Below are positions 8,972 through 17,427 of a DNA stretch of 64,000 nt, in pieces. How positions within the stretch are numbered: the stretch's first letter is position 1; every line of letters starts with the position of its first letter. Origin of the DNA: NCEH01 sp043195135 (GTDB lineage: Bacteria > Pseudomonadota > Alphaproteobacteria > Rhizobiales > Xanthobacteraceae); NCBI RefSeq assembly GCF_043195135.1, contig NZ_JBAFWP010000004.1; one strand, 5' to 3'. The translations under genes and the position numbers were made by a program. The notes beneath the pieces were generated by a model. The model worked only from the letters and a program-made list of their open reading frames with translations. It was not told the DNA's origin and ran no database searches.

Positions 8972-9631
8972 GTGGCAGAGCGCAAGTCGAAGGCCGCAAG
9001 CGAGGCGGCCGAGGTGGTCGATTATCAGACCGGGTCGGGCGCTCCCGCCGCGATTGCCAGCACGCTGGAAGACGCCCTCGGCATTCAGGTGCGCGCCATC
9101 CGCAGGCAATTGGATCTCACCGTTTCCGATCTTGCGGGCGCAGCGGGGATTTCGGTGGGAATGCTGTCCAAGATCGAGAATGGACAGATTTCGCCTTCCC
9201 TTGCGACACTCCAGGCCATTTCCAAAGCCCTGAATGTGCCCATCACCACCTTGTTCTCCACCTTCGAGGAGCGGCGCGACTGCTCGTTCGTACGCGCGCA
9301 CCAGGGCGTCATCATCGAGCGGCGCGGCACCAAGGTGGGCCATCAATATGAATTGCTCGGCCACGGGCTGGGCGGCGATATCGTGGTCGAGCCTTATCTG
9401 ATCACGCTGTCGCAAGAGGCGGCGGCCTATACCGGCTTTCGCCATGCCGGGGTCGAGTTCATCTACATGCTGAGCGGCGAGGTGGTCTATCGCCACGCCG
9501 ACCGCACCTATCACTTGCGGCCGGGAGACTCCCTGATGTTCGATTCCGGTGCCGCCCACGGCCCCGAGGATCTCATCGTGACGCCCATGTCCTATCTCTC
9601 GGTGATCGTCTACAGCCGCGACCCGCGCTGA
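8972..9631 (+). CDS. XRE-family regulator with C-terminal cupin domain, likely regulator of the mgs operon
   Basis: 219 residues. The helix-turn-helix (VRAIRRQLDLTVSDLAGAAGISVGMLSKIENGQISPS) is followed by a cupin sensor domain (GVEFIYMLSGEVVYRH and LRPGDSLMFDSGAAHG). Such XRE-cupin proteins usually sense a small metabolite and control adjacent catabolic genes. It lies directly upstream of mgsABC-gmaS on the same strand, so control of methylamine assimilation is the natural guess (inference). I chose a GTG with AGGGG about seven bases before it. An in-frame start at about 8831 would overlap the sigma gene and add a non-conserved basic leader. Confidence 0.85.
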   Translation: MAERKSKAASEAAEVVDYQTGSGAPAAIASTLEDALGIQVRAIRRQLDLTVSDLAGAAGISVGMLSKIENGQISPSLATLQAISKALNVPITTLFSTFEERRDCSFVRAHQGVIIERRGTKVGHQYELLGHGLGGDIVVEPYLITLSQEAAAYTGFRHAGVEFIYMLSGEVVYRHADRTYHLRPGDSLMFDSGAAHGPEDLIVTPMSYLSVIVYSRDPR

Positions 9632-9663
9632 ACCTGGCCGAGCGCACCTCTCCCATCGGCATC

Positions 9664-9690
9664 TTTTTCCTAGAGAGAAAATTTTATTCC
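9664..9690 (+). promoter_or_regulatory. AT-rich candidate operator/promoter upstream of mgsA
   Basis: A conspicuously AT-rich stretch in GC-rich surroundings contains TTTTC and GAAAA arms separated by seven bases, then ATTTTATTCC. It sits about 80-100 bases before mgsA and just after the XRE-cupin gene, where an operator and a -10 element would be expected. The assignment rests on composition and symmetry only. Confidence 0.3.
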
Positions 9691-9764
9691 GCCCGCGTTG
9701 ACGGGGCGGCGCTTGGGGCGTACCACTCTGGAGACGGCCATGTTTCGGCCACCGGAGTTCAGCC

Positions 9765-10664
9765 ATGTGCGGCATCGTCGGTATCTTTCTGAAGGACCCC
9801 AAGCTCGAGCCCGAGCTTGGGCAAATGCTCTCCTCTATGCTGTGCGTGATGACCGACCGCGGGCCGGACAGCGCCGGCTTCGCCATCTATGGCGCCGGTG
9901 CGGCGGACCATGTGAAGCTCTCCCTGCGGGCGGTGGAAGGCTATGATTTCGAAGGCCTCTCCCATTCGCTCTCGGTCCTGGTCGGCGGCGATCCGCGCCT
10001 CGTGGTGCGGGCCAGCCATGCGGTGATCGAGGTCCCGGCGGAACAGGAAACCGCCGTGCGCGCGGCGCTTGCGGCCCATCACCCCGAGGTCGCCATCGTC
10101 GGCACCGGCGCGCGCATGGAAATCTTCAAGGAAATCGGCCTGCCAAGCGAGGTCGCCGAGCGCTTCGACCTGCCGAACATGAGCGGCACCCATGGCATCG
10201 GCCACACCCGCATGGCCACCGAAAGCGCGGTGACCACCGCCGGTGCGCACCCCTTCTCCACCGGTGCCGACCAATGCCTGGTGCACAATGGCTCGCTCTC
10301 CAATCACAATGACCTGCGCCGCCAGTTGAAGCGTGAGGGGATTTCCTTCGCCACCGAGAACGACAGCGAAGTCGCCGCCGGATATCTCACCTGGCGCATG
10401 AAGAACGGCGCAACCCTGGGCGAGGCGCTGGAAGCCGGCCTGAAGGATCTGGACGGTTTCTTCACTTTCGTCGTCGGCACGGAAAGCGGCTTCGGCGTGC
10501 TGCGCGATCCCATCGCCTGCAAGCCGGCCGTGATGGCCGAGACCGACCAATATGTGGCCTTTGCCTCCGAATACCGCGCTCTGGTGAACCTGCCCGGCAT
10601 CGCCGATGCCCGCGTGTTCGAGCCCGAGCCCGCAACCGTCTATTTCTGGGACCGCGCCGCATGA
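9765..10664 (+). CDS. mgsA: N-methylglutamate synthase subunit A (class II glutamine amidotransferase-like)
   Basis: 299 residues starting MCGIVGIF, so Cys2 becomes the N-terminal nucleophile of a class II (Ntn) amidotransferase. RGPDSAG (32-38), GIGHTRMATES and CLVHNGSLSNHNDLR are the other glutamine-site motifs. In the NMG pathway this subunit releases methylamine from gamma-glutamylmethylamide (or the equivalent amide) for transfer to the synthase core. The gene is often annotated simply as glutamine amidotransferase or GlxB. It overlaps mgsB by four bases. The assignment as MgsA instead of a generic glutamate-synthase-like subunit rests on the adjacent mgsB, mgsC, gmaS and mgd genes. Confidence 0.9.
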   Translation: MCGIVGIFLKDPKLEPELGQMLSSMLCVMTDRGPDSAGFAIYGAGAADHVKLSLRAVEGYDFEGLSHSLSVLVGGDPRLVVRASHAVIEVPAEQETAVRAALAAHHPEVAIVGTGARMEIFKEIGLPSEVAERFDLPNMSGTHGIGHTRMATESAVTTAGAHPFSTGADQCLVHNGSLSNHNDLRRQLKREGISFATENDSEVAAGYLTWRMKNGATLGEALEAGLKDLDGFFTFVVGTESGFGVLRDPIACKPAVMAETDQYVAFASEYRALVNLPGIADARVFEPEPATVYFWDRAA

Positions 10665-11368
10665 ACGCCTTCAGCCCCGACATCACTTTCGACCTCGCCC
10701 AAAGCGAGCTGCGCGAGCTGAACGGCGCGCTGCACAAGGCGACCGGCGAGACCAATGCCAAGCTCTGGCGGGTGCTCAACCCCAACGGCCGCCATGCCTT
10801 GGCGGCCGGCGTGGACGCGCCCCTCACCATCCAGGTGGAGGGTCATGTGGGCTATTATTGCGCCGGCATGAACCAGCAGGCGAGCATCATCATCCACGGC
10901 AATGCCGGGGTCGGCGTCGCCGAGAACATGATGAGCGGCTTCGTCCATGTGCTGGGGGACGCCAGCCAAGCGGCCGGCGCCACGGCCCATGGCGGCATGC
11001 TCCGCATCGACGGCAATGCCTCGGCCCGCTGCGGCATTTCCATGAAGGGCGTGGACATCATCGTGAAGGGCTCCATCGGCCACATGAGCGCCTTCATGGG
11101 CCAGTCGGGCAATCTCATCGTGTTCGGCGATGCCGGCGAGGCGCTGGGCGACAGCCTCTATGAGGCCAAGCTGTTCGTGCGCGGCTCGGTGAAGAGCCTG
11201 GGCGCCGATTGCATCGAGAAGGAATTGCGCGACGAGCACAAGCAATTGCTCAGCGAAAAACTGGCGGCGGCGGGTCTTGCCGGCACCATCGACGTGTCCG
11301 AGTTCAAGCGATACGGCTCGGCCCGCCGGCTTTACAATTTCCACATCGACAATGTCGATGCCTATTGA
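10661..11368 (+). CDS. mgsB: N-methylglutamate synthase subunit B (GXGXG domain)
   Basis: 235 residues forming the GXGXG beta-helix equivalent to the C-terminal domain of glutamate synthase large subunit. Repeated glycine turns are seen in VEGHVGYYCAGMNQQ, IHGNAGVGVAENMMSG, LRIDGNASARCG and VFGDAGEALGDS. It is a structural and substrate-channel subunit, not a catalytic one. Its start overlaps mgsA by four bases and its TGA overlaps a possible upstream ATG of mgsC, so the three synthase subunits are translated as a block. Confidence 0.9.
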   Translation: MNAFSPDITFDLAQSELRELNGALHKATGETNAKLWRVLNPNGRHALAAGVDAPLTIQVEGHVGYYCAGMNQQASIIIHGNAGVGVAENMMSGFVHVLGDASQAAGATAHGGMLRIDGNASARCGISMKGVDIIVKGSIGHMSAFMGQSGNLIVFGDAGEALGDSLYEAKLFVRGSVKSLGADCIEKELRDEHKQLLSEKLAAAGLAGTIDVSEFKRYGSARRLYNFHIDNVDAY

Positions 11369-11388
11369 TGCGTGAGGACGATCCCATC

Positions 11389-12726
11389 ATGAGCGCCCAC
11401 TCCAACGTCCCCCGCACCCTGCCCCGCTTCTCCGCGACCTTCGACCCGCACACCTTGTCGGAGATCCGGCGCGCGGCGGCGACCGGCATCTATGACATCC
11501 GCGGCGCCGGCACCAAGCGCAAGCTGCCCCATTTCGACGACCTGCTGTTTCTCGGCGCCTCGGTCTCGCGCTATCCGCTGGAAGGCTATCGTGAAAAGTG
11601 CGGCACCGACGTGGTGCTCGGCACCCGCTTCGCCAAGAAGCCGATTACGCTCAAGACCCCGGTCACCATCGCGGGCATGAGCTTCGGCGCCCTCTCCGCG
11701 CAGGCGAAGGAAGCGCTGGGGCGCGGCGCCTCGGCGGTCGGAACCTCCACGACCACCGGCGACGGCGGCATGACGAGCGAAGAGCGCGGCCATTCCCAGA
11801 CCCTGGTCTATCAGTACTTGCCCTCGCGCTACGGCATGAACCCCAACGATTTGCGCAAGGCGGACGCGATCGAGATCGTGATCGGCCAGGGCGCCAAGCC
11901 CGGCGGCGGCGGCATGCTGCTGGGCCAGAAGATTTCCGATCGCGTCGCCGCCATGCGCAACCTGCCGCAAGGCATCGACCAGCGCTCCGCCTGCCGCCAC
12001 CCGGACTGGACCGGGCCGGACGATCTGGAGATCAAGATCGGCGAATTGCGCGAGATCACCGATTGGGAAAAGCCGATCTATGTGAAGGTCGGCGCCTCCC
12101 GCCCCTATTATGATATCTCACTGGCGGTGAAGTCCGGCGCCGACGTGGTGGTGCTGGACGGCATGCAGGGCGGCACGGCGGCGACCCAGGACGTGTTCAT
12201 CGAGCATGTGGGCCTCCCGATCCTCTCCGCCATCGGTCCGGCGGTCCAGGCGCTGCGCGATCTCGGCCTGCATCGCAAGGTGCAGCTCATCGTCTCCGGC
12301 GGCATCCGCAACGGGGCGGATGTGGCGAAGGCGCTCGCGCTGGGTGCGGACGCCGTTGCCATCGGCACGGCCGCGCTGGTGGCGCTGGGCGACAACGACC
12401 CGCAATATGAAGCGGAATACGCGGCCCTCGGCAGCACCGCCGGCGCCTATGACGACTGGCACGAGGGCCTGGACCCGGCGGGCATCACCACCCAGGATCC
12501 CGTGCTCTCGGCGCGGCTCGACCCTGTGAAGGCCGGCCGGCGGCTCGCGAATTACCTGAGCGTCATGACGCTGGAGGCGCAGACCATCGCCCGTGCCTGC
12601 GGCAAGAGCCATCTGCACAATCTTGAGCCGGAGGACCTCGTCGCCCTCACGGTGGAATCGGCCGCCATGGCTGGCGTGCCGCTTGCAGGCACAAACTGGA
12701 TTCCCGGCAAGGGCGGCGCCTACTGA
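11389..12726 (+). CDS. mgsC: N-methylglutamate synthase subunit C (FMN-binding glutamate synthase-like)
   Basis: 445 residues homologous to the FMN-binding TIM-barrel of glutamate synthase. Motifs include TIAGMSFGALSAQAKEAL, TTTGDGGMTSEER, GQGAKPGGGGMLLGQK, VVVLDGMQGGTAA and VSGGIRNGADVAKALALGADAV. With MgsA and MgsB it makes N-methylglutamate from gamma-glutamylmethylamide and 2-oxoglutarate/glutamate. The ATG chosen encodes MSAHSNVPRTL. An alternative ATG seven codons earlier forms TGATG with the mgsB stop. An 81-base spacer separates it from gmaS. Confidence 0.9.
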   Translation: MSAHSNVPRTLPRFSATFDPHTLSEIRRAAATGIYDIRGAGTKRKLPHFDDLLFLGASVSRYPLEGYREKCGTDVVLGTRFAKKPITLKTPVTIAGMSFGALSAQAKEALGRGASAVGTSTTTGDGGMTSEERGHSQTLVYQYLPSRYGMNPNDLRKADAIEIVIGQGAKPGGGGMLLGQKISDRVAAMRNLPQGIDQRSACRHPDWTGPDDLEIKIGELREITDWEKPIYVKVGASRPYYDISLAVKSGADVVVLDGMQGGTAATQDVFIEHVGLPILSAIGPAVQALRDLGLHRKVQLIVSGGIRNGADVAKALALGADAVAIGTAALVALGDNDPQYEAEYAALGSTAGAYDDWHEGLDPAGITTQDPVLSARLDPVKAGRRLANYLSVMTLEAQTIARACGKSHLHNLEPEDLVALTVESAAMAGVPLAGTNWIPGKGGAY

Positions 12727-12807
12727 TCGCCCGGCCGGACCGGCGCGCCACAACCCGGCGCGCTGGCGACGACGACAAGAAAACAAGACCTTCCCAGAGG
12801 ATTTGAC

Positions 12808-14175
12808 ATGATCCGCTTGCCTGAACCCATGCGCGAAGCCGATGGCCGCGCCGCAGTCGCCGCCCTCGCCCCCGATGCCGATCTGGAAAAGGTCGCCCAG
12901 GAACGGGGCATCAAATATTTCCTAATTTCCTATGTGGACCTGTTCGGCGGGCTGCGGGCCAAGCTCGTGCCGACCGCCGGCATCGCCGACATGCAGAAGA
13001 ACGGCGCCGGCTTCGCCGGCTTCGCCACCTGGCTGGACATGACCCCGGCCGACCCGGACCTGTTCGCCGTGCCGGACCCCACCTCGCTGATCCAGCTGCC
13101 GTGGAACCCGGAAATCGGCTGGCTCGCCTCCGACCTGTACATGGAAGGCAAGCTGGTGGAGCAGGCGCCGCGCACGGTGCTGAAGCAGCAACTCGCCGCT
13201 GCCGCCGCCCTCGGCTACGAGATGAAGAGCGGCGTGGAGTGCGAATATTTCCTCACCAATGCCGATGGCACGGGCATCCATGATGCCGCCGACACGGCGG
13301 TGAAGCCCTGCTACGATCAGTCCGCCTTGATGCGCCAGTATCCGGTCATCAAGGAAATCTGCGACGCCATGCTGTCGCTCGGCTGGGGCGCCTACCAGAA
13401 CGACCATGAGGACGCCAACGGCCAGTTCGAGATGAACTGGAACTACGACAACGCCCTCGTCACCGCCGACCGGCACGTGTTCTTCAAATTCATGGTCAAG
13501 AGCATCGCCGAGAAGCACGGCCTGCGCGCGACCTTCATGCCGAAGCCGTTCATCAATCTCACCGGCTCCGGCTGCCATTGCCATGTCTCGCTGTGGGACA
13601 AGGACGGCAAGAATGCGTTCGCCGACAAGGCCGGCAAGCTCGGCGTGTCGGACCTCGGCTACAGCTTCATCGGCGGGCTCATCCACAATGCCGACGCGCT
13701 GTGCGCCCTCACCAATCCGACGGTGAATTCCTACAAGCGCATCAATGCCCCGCGCACCATTTCCGGGGCCACCTGGGCGCCCAATACGGTGACCTATACC
13801 GGCAACAACCGCACCCACATGATCCGCATTCCGGACGCCGGCCGGTTCGAGTTCCGCCTCGCCGACGGCGCGGCCAACCCCTACCTGCTCCAGGCCGGCG
13901 TGCTGGCGGCGGGGCTCGACGGCATCACCAATGGCCGCGATCCCGGCGAACGGCTCGATATCAACATGTATACCGACGGCCACAAGGTGGAGGGCGCGAA
14001 AAAGCTGCCGCTCAACCTGCTGGACGCGCTGCGGGCGCTGGAAACCTCGTCGGTTCTCGCCGAAAGCCTGGGGCCAAGCTTTGTGTCCGGTTTCGTCAAG
14101 CTGAAGATGGAAGAGTGGAACGCCTATTCCCACCATCTCACCCAATGGGAGCGGGAAACCACGCTGGATATCTGA
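12808..14175 (+). CDS. gmaS: Gamma-glutamylmethylamide synthetase (type III glutamine synthetase-like)
   Basis: 455 residues of the glutamine synthetase superfamily, similar to GlnT. The catalytic domain shows SGVECEYFLTNADG, NDHEDANGQFEMNW, HGLRATFMPKPF, GSGCHCHVSLWD (ATP/metal site) and NSYKRINAPRTISGATWAPN with a downstream RFEFRLADGAANPYL. GmaS condenses methylamine with glutamate using ATP, the entry step of the NMG pathway. On sequence alone a glutamate-ammonia ligase of type III could not be excluded. Placement after mgsABC and before mgdABCD makes methylamine the likely substrate. A strong intrinsic terminator follows. Confidence 0.9.
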   Translation: MIRLPEPMREADGRAAVAALAPDADLEKVAQERGIKYFLISYVDLFGGLRAKLVPTAGIADMQKNGAGFAGFATWLDMTPADPDLFAVPDPTSLIQLPWNPEIGWLASDLYMEGKLVEQAPRTVLKQQLAAAAALGYEMKSGVECEYFLTNADGTGIHDAADTAVKPCYDQSALMRQYPVIKEICDAMLSLGWGAYQNDHEDANGQFEMNWNYDNALVTADRHVFFKFMVKSIAEKHGLRATFMPKPFINLTGSGCHCHVSLWDKDGKNAFADKAGKLGVSDLGYSFIGGLIHNADALCALTNPTVNSYKRINAPRTISGATWAPNTVTYTGNNRTHMIRIPDAGRFEFRLADGAANPYLLQAGVLAAGLDGITNGRDPGERLDINMYTDGHKVEGAKKLPLNLLDALRALETSSVLAESLGPSFVSGFVKLKMEEWNAYSHHLTQWERETTLDI

Positions 14176-14206
14176 CGTCCGCGCGACCGCCCCAGAAAGA
14201 ACACCG

Positions 14207-14239
14207 AAGGCCCGGCGCTGTGCCGGGCCTTTTTTGTTT
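14207..14239 (+). terminator. Rho-independent terminator of the mgs-gmaS operon
   Basis: AAGGCCCGGC and GCCGGGCCTT form a perfect 10-bp stem around a five-base loop (GCTGT), followed by a T-rich run TTTTTTGTTTTT. It stands about 30 bases after the gmaS stop and separates that operon from the small glycine-zipper gene. Confidence 0.93.
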
Positions 14240-14398
14240 TTCCCTTCGGCATGAGGCGCCGATTTACGCGGTGCTTCCGCGCGGACATAAGCGAAACCTT
14301 GACCGCATGATGCACACAAAAGGTCGTTCTGCTCCAACTTCCAGTGGAACACAGGTGCACACGTGCCGTTACTTCAACAAATGCAACAGGAGGTTCCC

Positions 14399-14719
14399 AT
14401 GAAGAAGATCGCATGCACGATTGCCCTCGCGGCGCTTCTGGCCGGCTCCTCGGCCTATGCCGGTGAAGAAGGGGCCGCAGCTGGCGCGATCGCCGGCGGC
14501 GCGGCCGGTGCGGCGGTGGGTGGCCCGGTGGGCGCGGCAGTGGGCGCCGGCGCGGGAGCGGCGGCCGGCGGAGCAGCCTCGCACCGCGATCGCGACCGGG
14601 TCTATATCGAGCACCGCGATCCCGATACCACGGGCTCCATCAATTGCTCGTCCAAGACCGTCCACAGCGAGAACGGCATGGGCGATTCCACGACCGTGCG
14701 CCGCGAATCCTGCAACTAA
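14399..14719 (+). CDS. Small exported glycine-zipper protein
   Basis: 106 residues. MKKIACTIALAALLAGSSAYA is a clear Sec signal with an A-x-A cleavage site and no lipobox. The mature part opens with a glycine-zipper stretch of alternating Gly/Ala (GAIAGGAAGAAVGGPVGAAVG) that can insert into or oligomerise at a membrane. A short hydrophilic tail follows, with DRDRVYIEHRDPDTTGSI and two cysteines (in INCSSKT and the final ESCN). AGGAGG lies six bases before the ATG. Its role, and any tie to methylamine use, is unknown. Confidence 0.75.
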   Translation: MKKIACTIALAALLAGSSAYAGEEGAAAGAIAGGAAGAAVGGPVGAAVGAGAGAAAGGAASHRDRDRVYIEHRDPDTTGSINCSSKTVHSENGMGDSTTVRRESCN

Positions 14720-14780
14720 TCCAGCAAAAGCCACGTGCCGCCGGCTCGGCTCGGACACGATGCCGGGCGGGTGCGAAGGC

Positions 14781-15761
14781 TCACGCTGGCACGGGGCTGA
14801 GCCACGGCATGGCGGCCCGCAAGGAGGGCCAGCTTTCGCCCTCCAGCTGCCCCCGACAAAAGGCCGCCACCTCGCGGGGGAGCCGGCCGAGTTCCTGACG
14901 CCGTGAGATCAGGGTCAGGCTCCGCGAGAAAATCGGACCCGGCAATGGCCAGCAGGCCAGTTGCTCCATGGGCACCGCCGCTTCCAGCAGACATAGCGGC
15001 GTCGTGACGGCGAAGCCGGCCCCCTGCGCCACCATGGCCGTGACGCATTGGGGCGTGTCGAATTCCAGCCGGCGCGGCAGATCCAGCTTCAGCCGGCGCA
15101 GGTGGCGTTCCACTTCGATGCCGGTCTTCGAGCGTGCGGAGAAGCGCACCAGAGGCAGGCGCCCCGCGAGGTCCGCGAGATCGTCCACCCGTGCCGGCTT
15201 CGCCGTGCCGGCAGGCGCGATCAGGATATAGGGCTCGGACAGCAACGCGAACCGCTCCAACCCCTCGATCTCCTCCAGTTCGTCCGGCGCGAGCAGCAGA
15301 TCCAGCTGCCGCGTCAGCAAGGCGGACGCGTGGGAGGAGGTCAGCCCGGAGAGGATCGACACCTGGTCCGCGAGGGCCATCAGATGGGCGCCGAGCGGTG
15401 CGGCAAGCGCGCGCGAGAGGGAATCCACCAGCCCGACCCGCAGCAGCGGCAGCCGGCTGTGTTCAGTCTCCCGCAGCATGGGCGCGATCTGGCGCGCTTC
15501 GGAAAGCAGCGCGCTCGCCCGCTGGCGCAGCACCCCGCCCGCCGGAGTGAGGCCGAGCGGCCGCACGGAGCGGTCGAACAAGACCGCGCCGGTGCGCGCC
15601 TCCAGATCCGCTATGGCCTGGGACACCGCCGGCTGGGTCAGGCCGAGCTGGCGGGCGGCGCCGGCCATCGCCCCCTGCTCGCACACCGCCAGAAATATTT
15701 CCAACGTGCGCAGATCGAATGGCAAAGCCTCCGCCCGCTGGGCGATACCGCGCAAGGCCAT
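14781..15761 (-). CDS. LysR-family transcriptional regulator divergent from mgdABCD
   Basis: 326 residues. The N-terminal winged helix reads LRTLEIFLAVCEQGAMAGAARQLGLTQPAVSQAIADLE. The substrate-binding-like effector domain follows (RVGLVDSLSRALAAPLGAHLMAL, LLLAPDELEEIEGLERFALL, VTAMVAQGAGFAVTTPLCL). It is transcribed away from mgdA across a 57-base gap that contains a LysR-type inverted repeat. Control of mgdABCD is therefore likely but inferred. GGGAG about nine bases upstream supports the ATG. Confidence 0.9.
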   Translation of the reverse strand: MALRGIAQRAEALPFDLRTLEIFLAVCEQGAMAGAARQLGLTQPAVSQAIADLEARTGAVLFDRSVRPLGLTPAGGVLRQRASALLSEARQIAPMLRETEHSRLPLLRVGLVDSLSRALAAPLGAHLMALADQVSILSGLTSSHASALLTRQLDLLLAPDELEEIEGLERFALLSEPYILIAPAGTAKPARVDDLADLAGRLPLVRFSARSKTGIEVERHLRRLKLDLPRRLEFDTPQCVTAMVAQGAGFAVTTPLCLLEAAVPMEQLACWPLPGPIFSRSLTLISRRQELGRLPREVAAFCRGQLEGESWPSLRAAMPWLSPVPA

Positions 15762-15777
15762 GAGCCGGCTCCCGTAC

Positions 15778-15794
15778 TATAAGCAATAATTATA
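15778..15794. promoter_or_regulatory. Candidate LysR box between lysR and mgdA
   Basis: TATAAGCAATAATTATA is an inverted repeat (TATAA/TTATA) containing the T-N11-A signature of LysR binding sites. It lies 16 bases from the regulator's start and 24 bases from mgdA, the usual place for autoregulation and target activation. The surrounding AT-rich bases also offer -10-like sequence (TATATCAT). Confidence 0.55.
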
Positions 15795-15818
15795 TCATGC
15801 CTTGTTTTAAGGTGCGGT

Positions 15819-17120
15819 ATGGATTCGTACAGGGGTGATCTGCCCTGGATGAGTGAGCCGCCCGGCATGTCGCATTATTCCGTCCTTTCCATTCTCGCGA
15901 ATGCCTTCAACGGCCAGAAGGGCTGGACGCCGGCCTGGCGCGACGCGGCCCCCAAGCCCGCCTATGATGTGATCGTGGTGGGCGGCGGCGGACATGGCCT
16001 CGCGACAGCCTATTACCTCGCCAAGGAGCACGGCATCCGCAACGTGGCGGTGCTGGAGAAGGGGCATATCGGCTCGGGCAATGCCGGCCGCAACACCACC
16101 ATCATTCGCTCCAACTACCTGCTGCCCGGCAATGAGCCGTTCTACGAATGGTCGATGAAGCTGTGGGAGGGACTGGAACAGGACCTGAACTACAACGCCA
16201 TGGTCTCCCAGCGCGGCGTGCTCAACCTCTATCATTCCGACGCCCAGCGCGATGCCTATGCGCGGCGCGGCAACGCCATGCGGCTCAACGGCGCGGACAG
16301 CGAACTCCTGGACCGCGATCAGGTGCGCGACATGGCGCCGTTCTTGAATTTCGAGCAGTCGCGATTCCCCATCCAGGGCGGCCTGCTGCAAAAGCGCGGC
16401 GGCACGGCGCGGCACGATGCGGTGGTGTGGGGCTATGCCCGCGCGGCGAGCAAGCTTGGCGTGGATATCGTTCAGAATTGCGAGGTGACCGGCTTCATCC
16501 GCGCGGGCGATGCGGTGGTGGGCGTCGAGACGACCCGCGGCCCAATCCGCGCCGGCAAGGTGGGACTCGCCGTGGCCGGCTCCTCCTCGCGCCTGACGCG
16601 GCTGCTGGACATGCGCCTGCCGATCGAAAGCCATGTCCTTCAGGCCTTTGTTTCGGAAGGGCTGAAGCCGCTGGTGCCGGGCGTCATCACCTTCGGCGCG
16701 GGGCATTTCTACATCAGCCAGTCGGACAAGGGCGGCCTGGTCTTCGGCGGCGACATCGACGGCTATAATTCCTACGCCCAGCGCGGCAACTTGCCGGTGA
16801 TCGAGGATGTATGCGAAGCGGGCATGGCGCTGTTTCCGCGCATCGGCCGGCTGCGCATCCTGCGCCATTGGGGCGGCATCATGGACATGTCCATGGACGG
16901 CTCGCCGATCATCGACAAAACCCACCTGCCGGGTCTCTATCTCAATGCCGGCTGGTGCTATGGCGGGTTCAAGGCGACGCCGGCTTCGGGCTGGTGCTTC
17001 GCGCACACGCTGGCGAAGGACGCGCCCCACGCATTCAACGCCGCCTTCCGCCTGGATCGTTTCCGCACCGGCCATCTGATCGACGAGAAGGGGGTCGGCG
17101 CCCAGCCGAACCTGCACTGA
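15819..17120 (+). CDS. mgdA: N-methylglutamate dehydrogenase subunit A (sarcosine oxidase beta-like)
   Basis: 433 residues homologous to the SoxB subunit of heterotetrameric sarcosine oxidase. The FAD-binding fold is VIVVGGGGHGLATAYYLAKEHG, followed by GSGNAGRNTTIIRSNYL, and the C-terminal end by GWCYGGFKATPASGWCFA. In the NMG pathway this flavoprotein oxidises the methyl-amine bond of N-methylglutamate. AAGG seven bases before the first ATG supports the start used; internal methionines at residues 11 and 17 (MSHYSVLSIL) are also plausible. It begins a four-gene overlapping operon. True sarcosine oxidase is the alternative, disfavoured by the mgs/gmaS neighbours. Confidence 0.88.
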   Translation: MDSYRGDLPWMSEPPGMSHYSVLSILANAFNGQKGWTPAWRDAAPKPAYDVIVVGGGGHGLATAYYLAKEHGIRNVAVLEKGHIGSGNAGRNTTIIRSNYLLPGNEPFYEWSMKLWEGLEQDLNYNAMVSQRGVLNLYHSDAQRDAYARRGNAMRLNGADSELLDRDQVRDMAPFLNFEQSRFPIQGGLLQKRGGTARHDAVVWGYARAASKLGVDIVQNCEVTGFIRAGDAVVGVETTRGPIRAGKVGLAVAGSSSRLTRLLDMRLPIESHVLQAFVSEGLKPLVPGVITFGAGHFYISQSDKGGLVFGGDIDGYNSYAQRGNLPVIEDVCEAGMALFPRIGRLRILRHWGGIMDMSMDGSPIIDKTHLPGLYLNAGWCYGGFKATPASGWCFAHTLAKDAPHAFNAAFRLDRFRTGHLIDEKGVGAQPNLH

Positions 17121-17121
17121 C

Positions 17122-17427
17122 ATGCGCATTCCCTGTCCCTATTGCGGGCTTCGCGACGCCCACGAATTCTCCTATCTCGGCGACGCCACGCTTACGCGTC
17201 CGGACCCTGAGGCCGCGAACGCGCCGGAGGCGTTCTTCCAATATGTGTACCTGCGCGACAATCCGGCCGGGCCCCATGAGGAGTTGTGGTATCACGCCGC
17301 CGGCTGCCGGCAGTGGCTGGTGGTGAGCCGCGACACCCGCACCCACGCGATTTCGGGCGCCCGCTTCGCCCGCGCGCCCAAGGCGGCCCCGAGGCCCGAC
17401 GCTTCCGAAGCCGAGGTGACGCCGTGA
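17122..17427 (+). CDS. mgdB: N-methylglutamate dehydrogenase subunit B (sarcosine oxidase delta-like)
   Basis: 101 residues, the small zinc-binding SoxD-like subunit. MRIPCPYCGLRDAHEFSY supplies the CxxC pair (Cys5 and Cys8), and YHAAGCRQWLVVSRDTRTH supplies the His and Cys of the second half of the site. It serves as a structural subunit of the heterotetramer. It starts one base after the mgdA stop, and its TGA overlaps the GTG start of mgdC. Confidence 0.9.
   Translation: MRIPCPYCGLRDAHEFSYLGDATLTRPDPEAANAPEAFFQYVYLRDNPAGPHEELWYHAAGCRQWLVVSRDTRTHAISGARFARAPKAAPRPDASEAEVTP

Noticed and set aside
9765..14175. Ordinary glutamate synthase plus glutamine synthetase
   Set aside because: The synthase is split into three small subunits with no iron-sulfur small subunit, and the ligase is type III with mgd genes following; this is the NMG arrangement.
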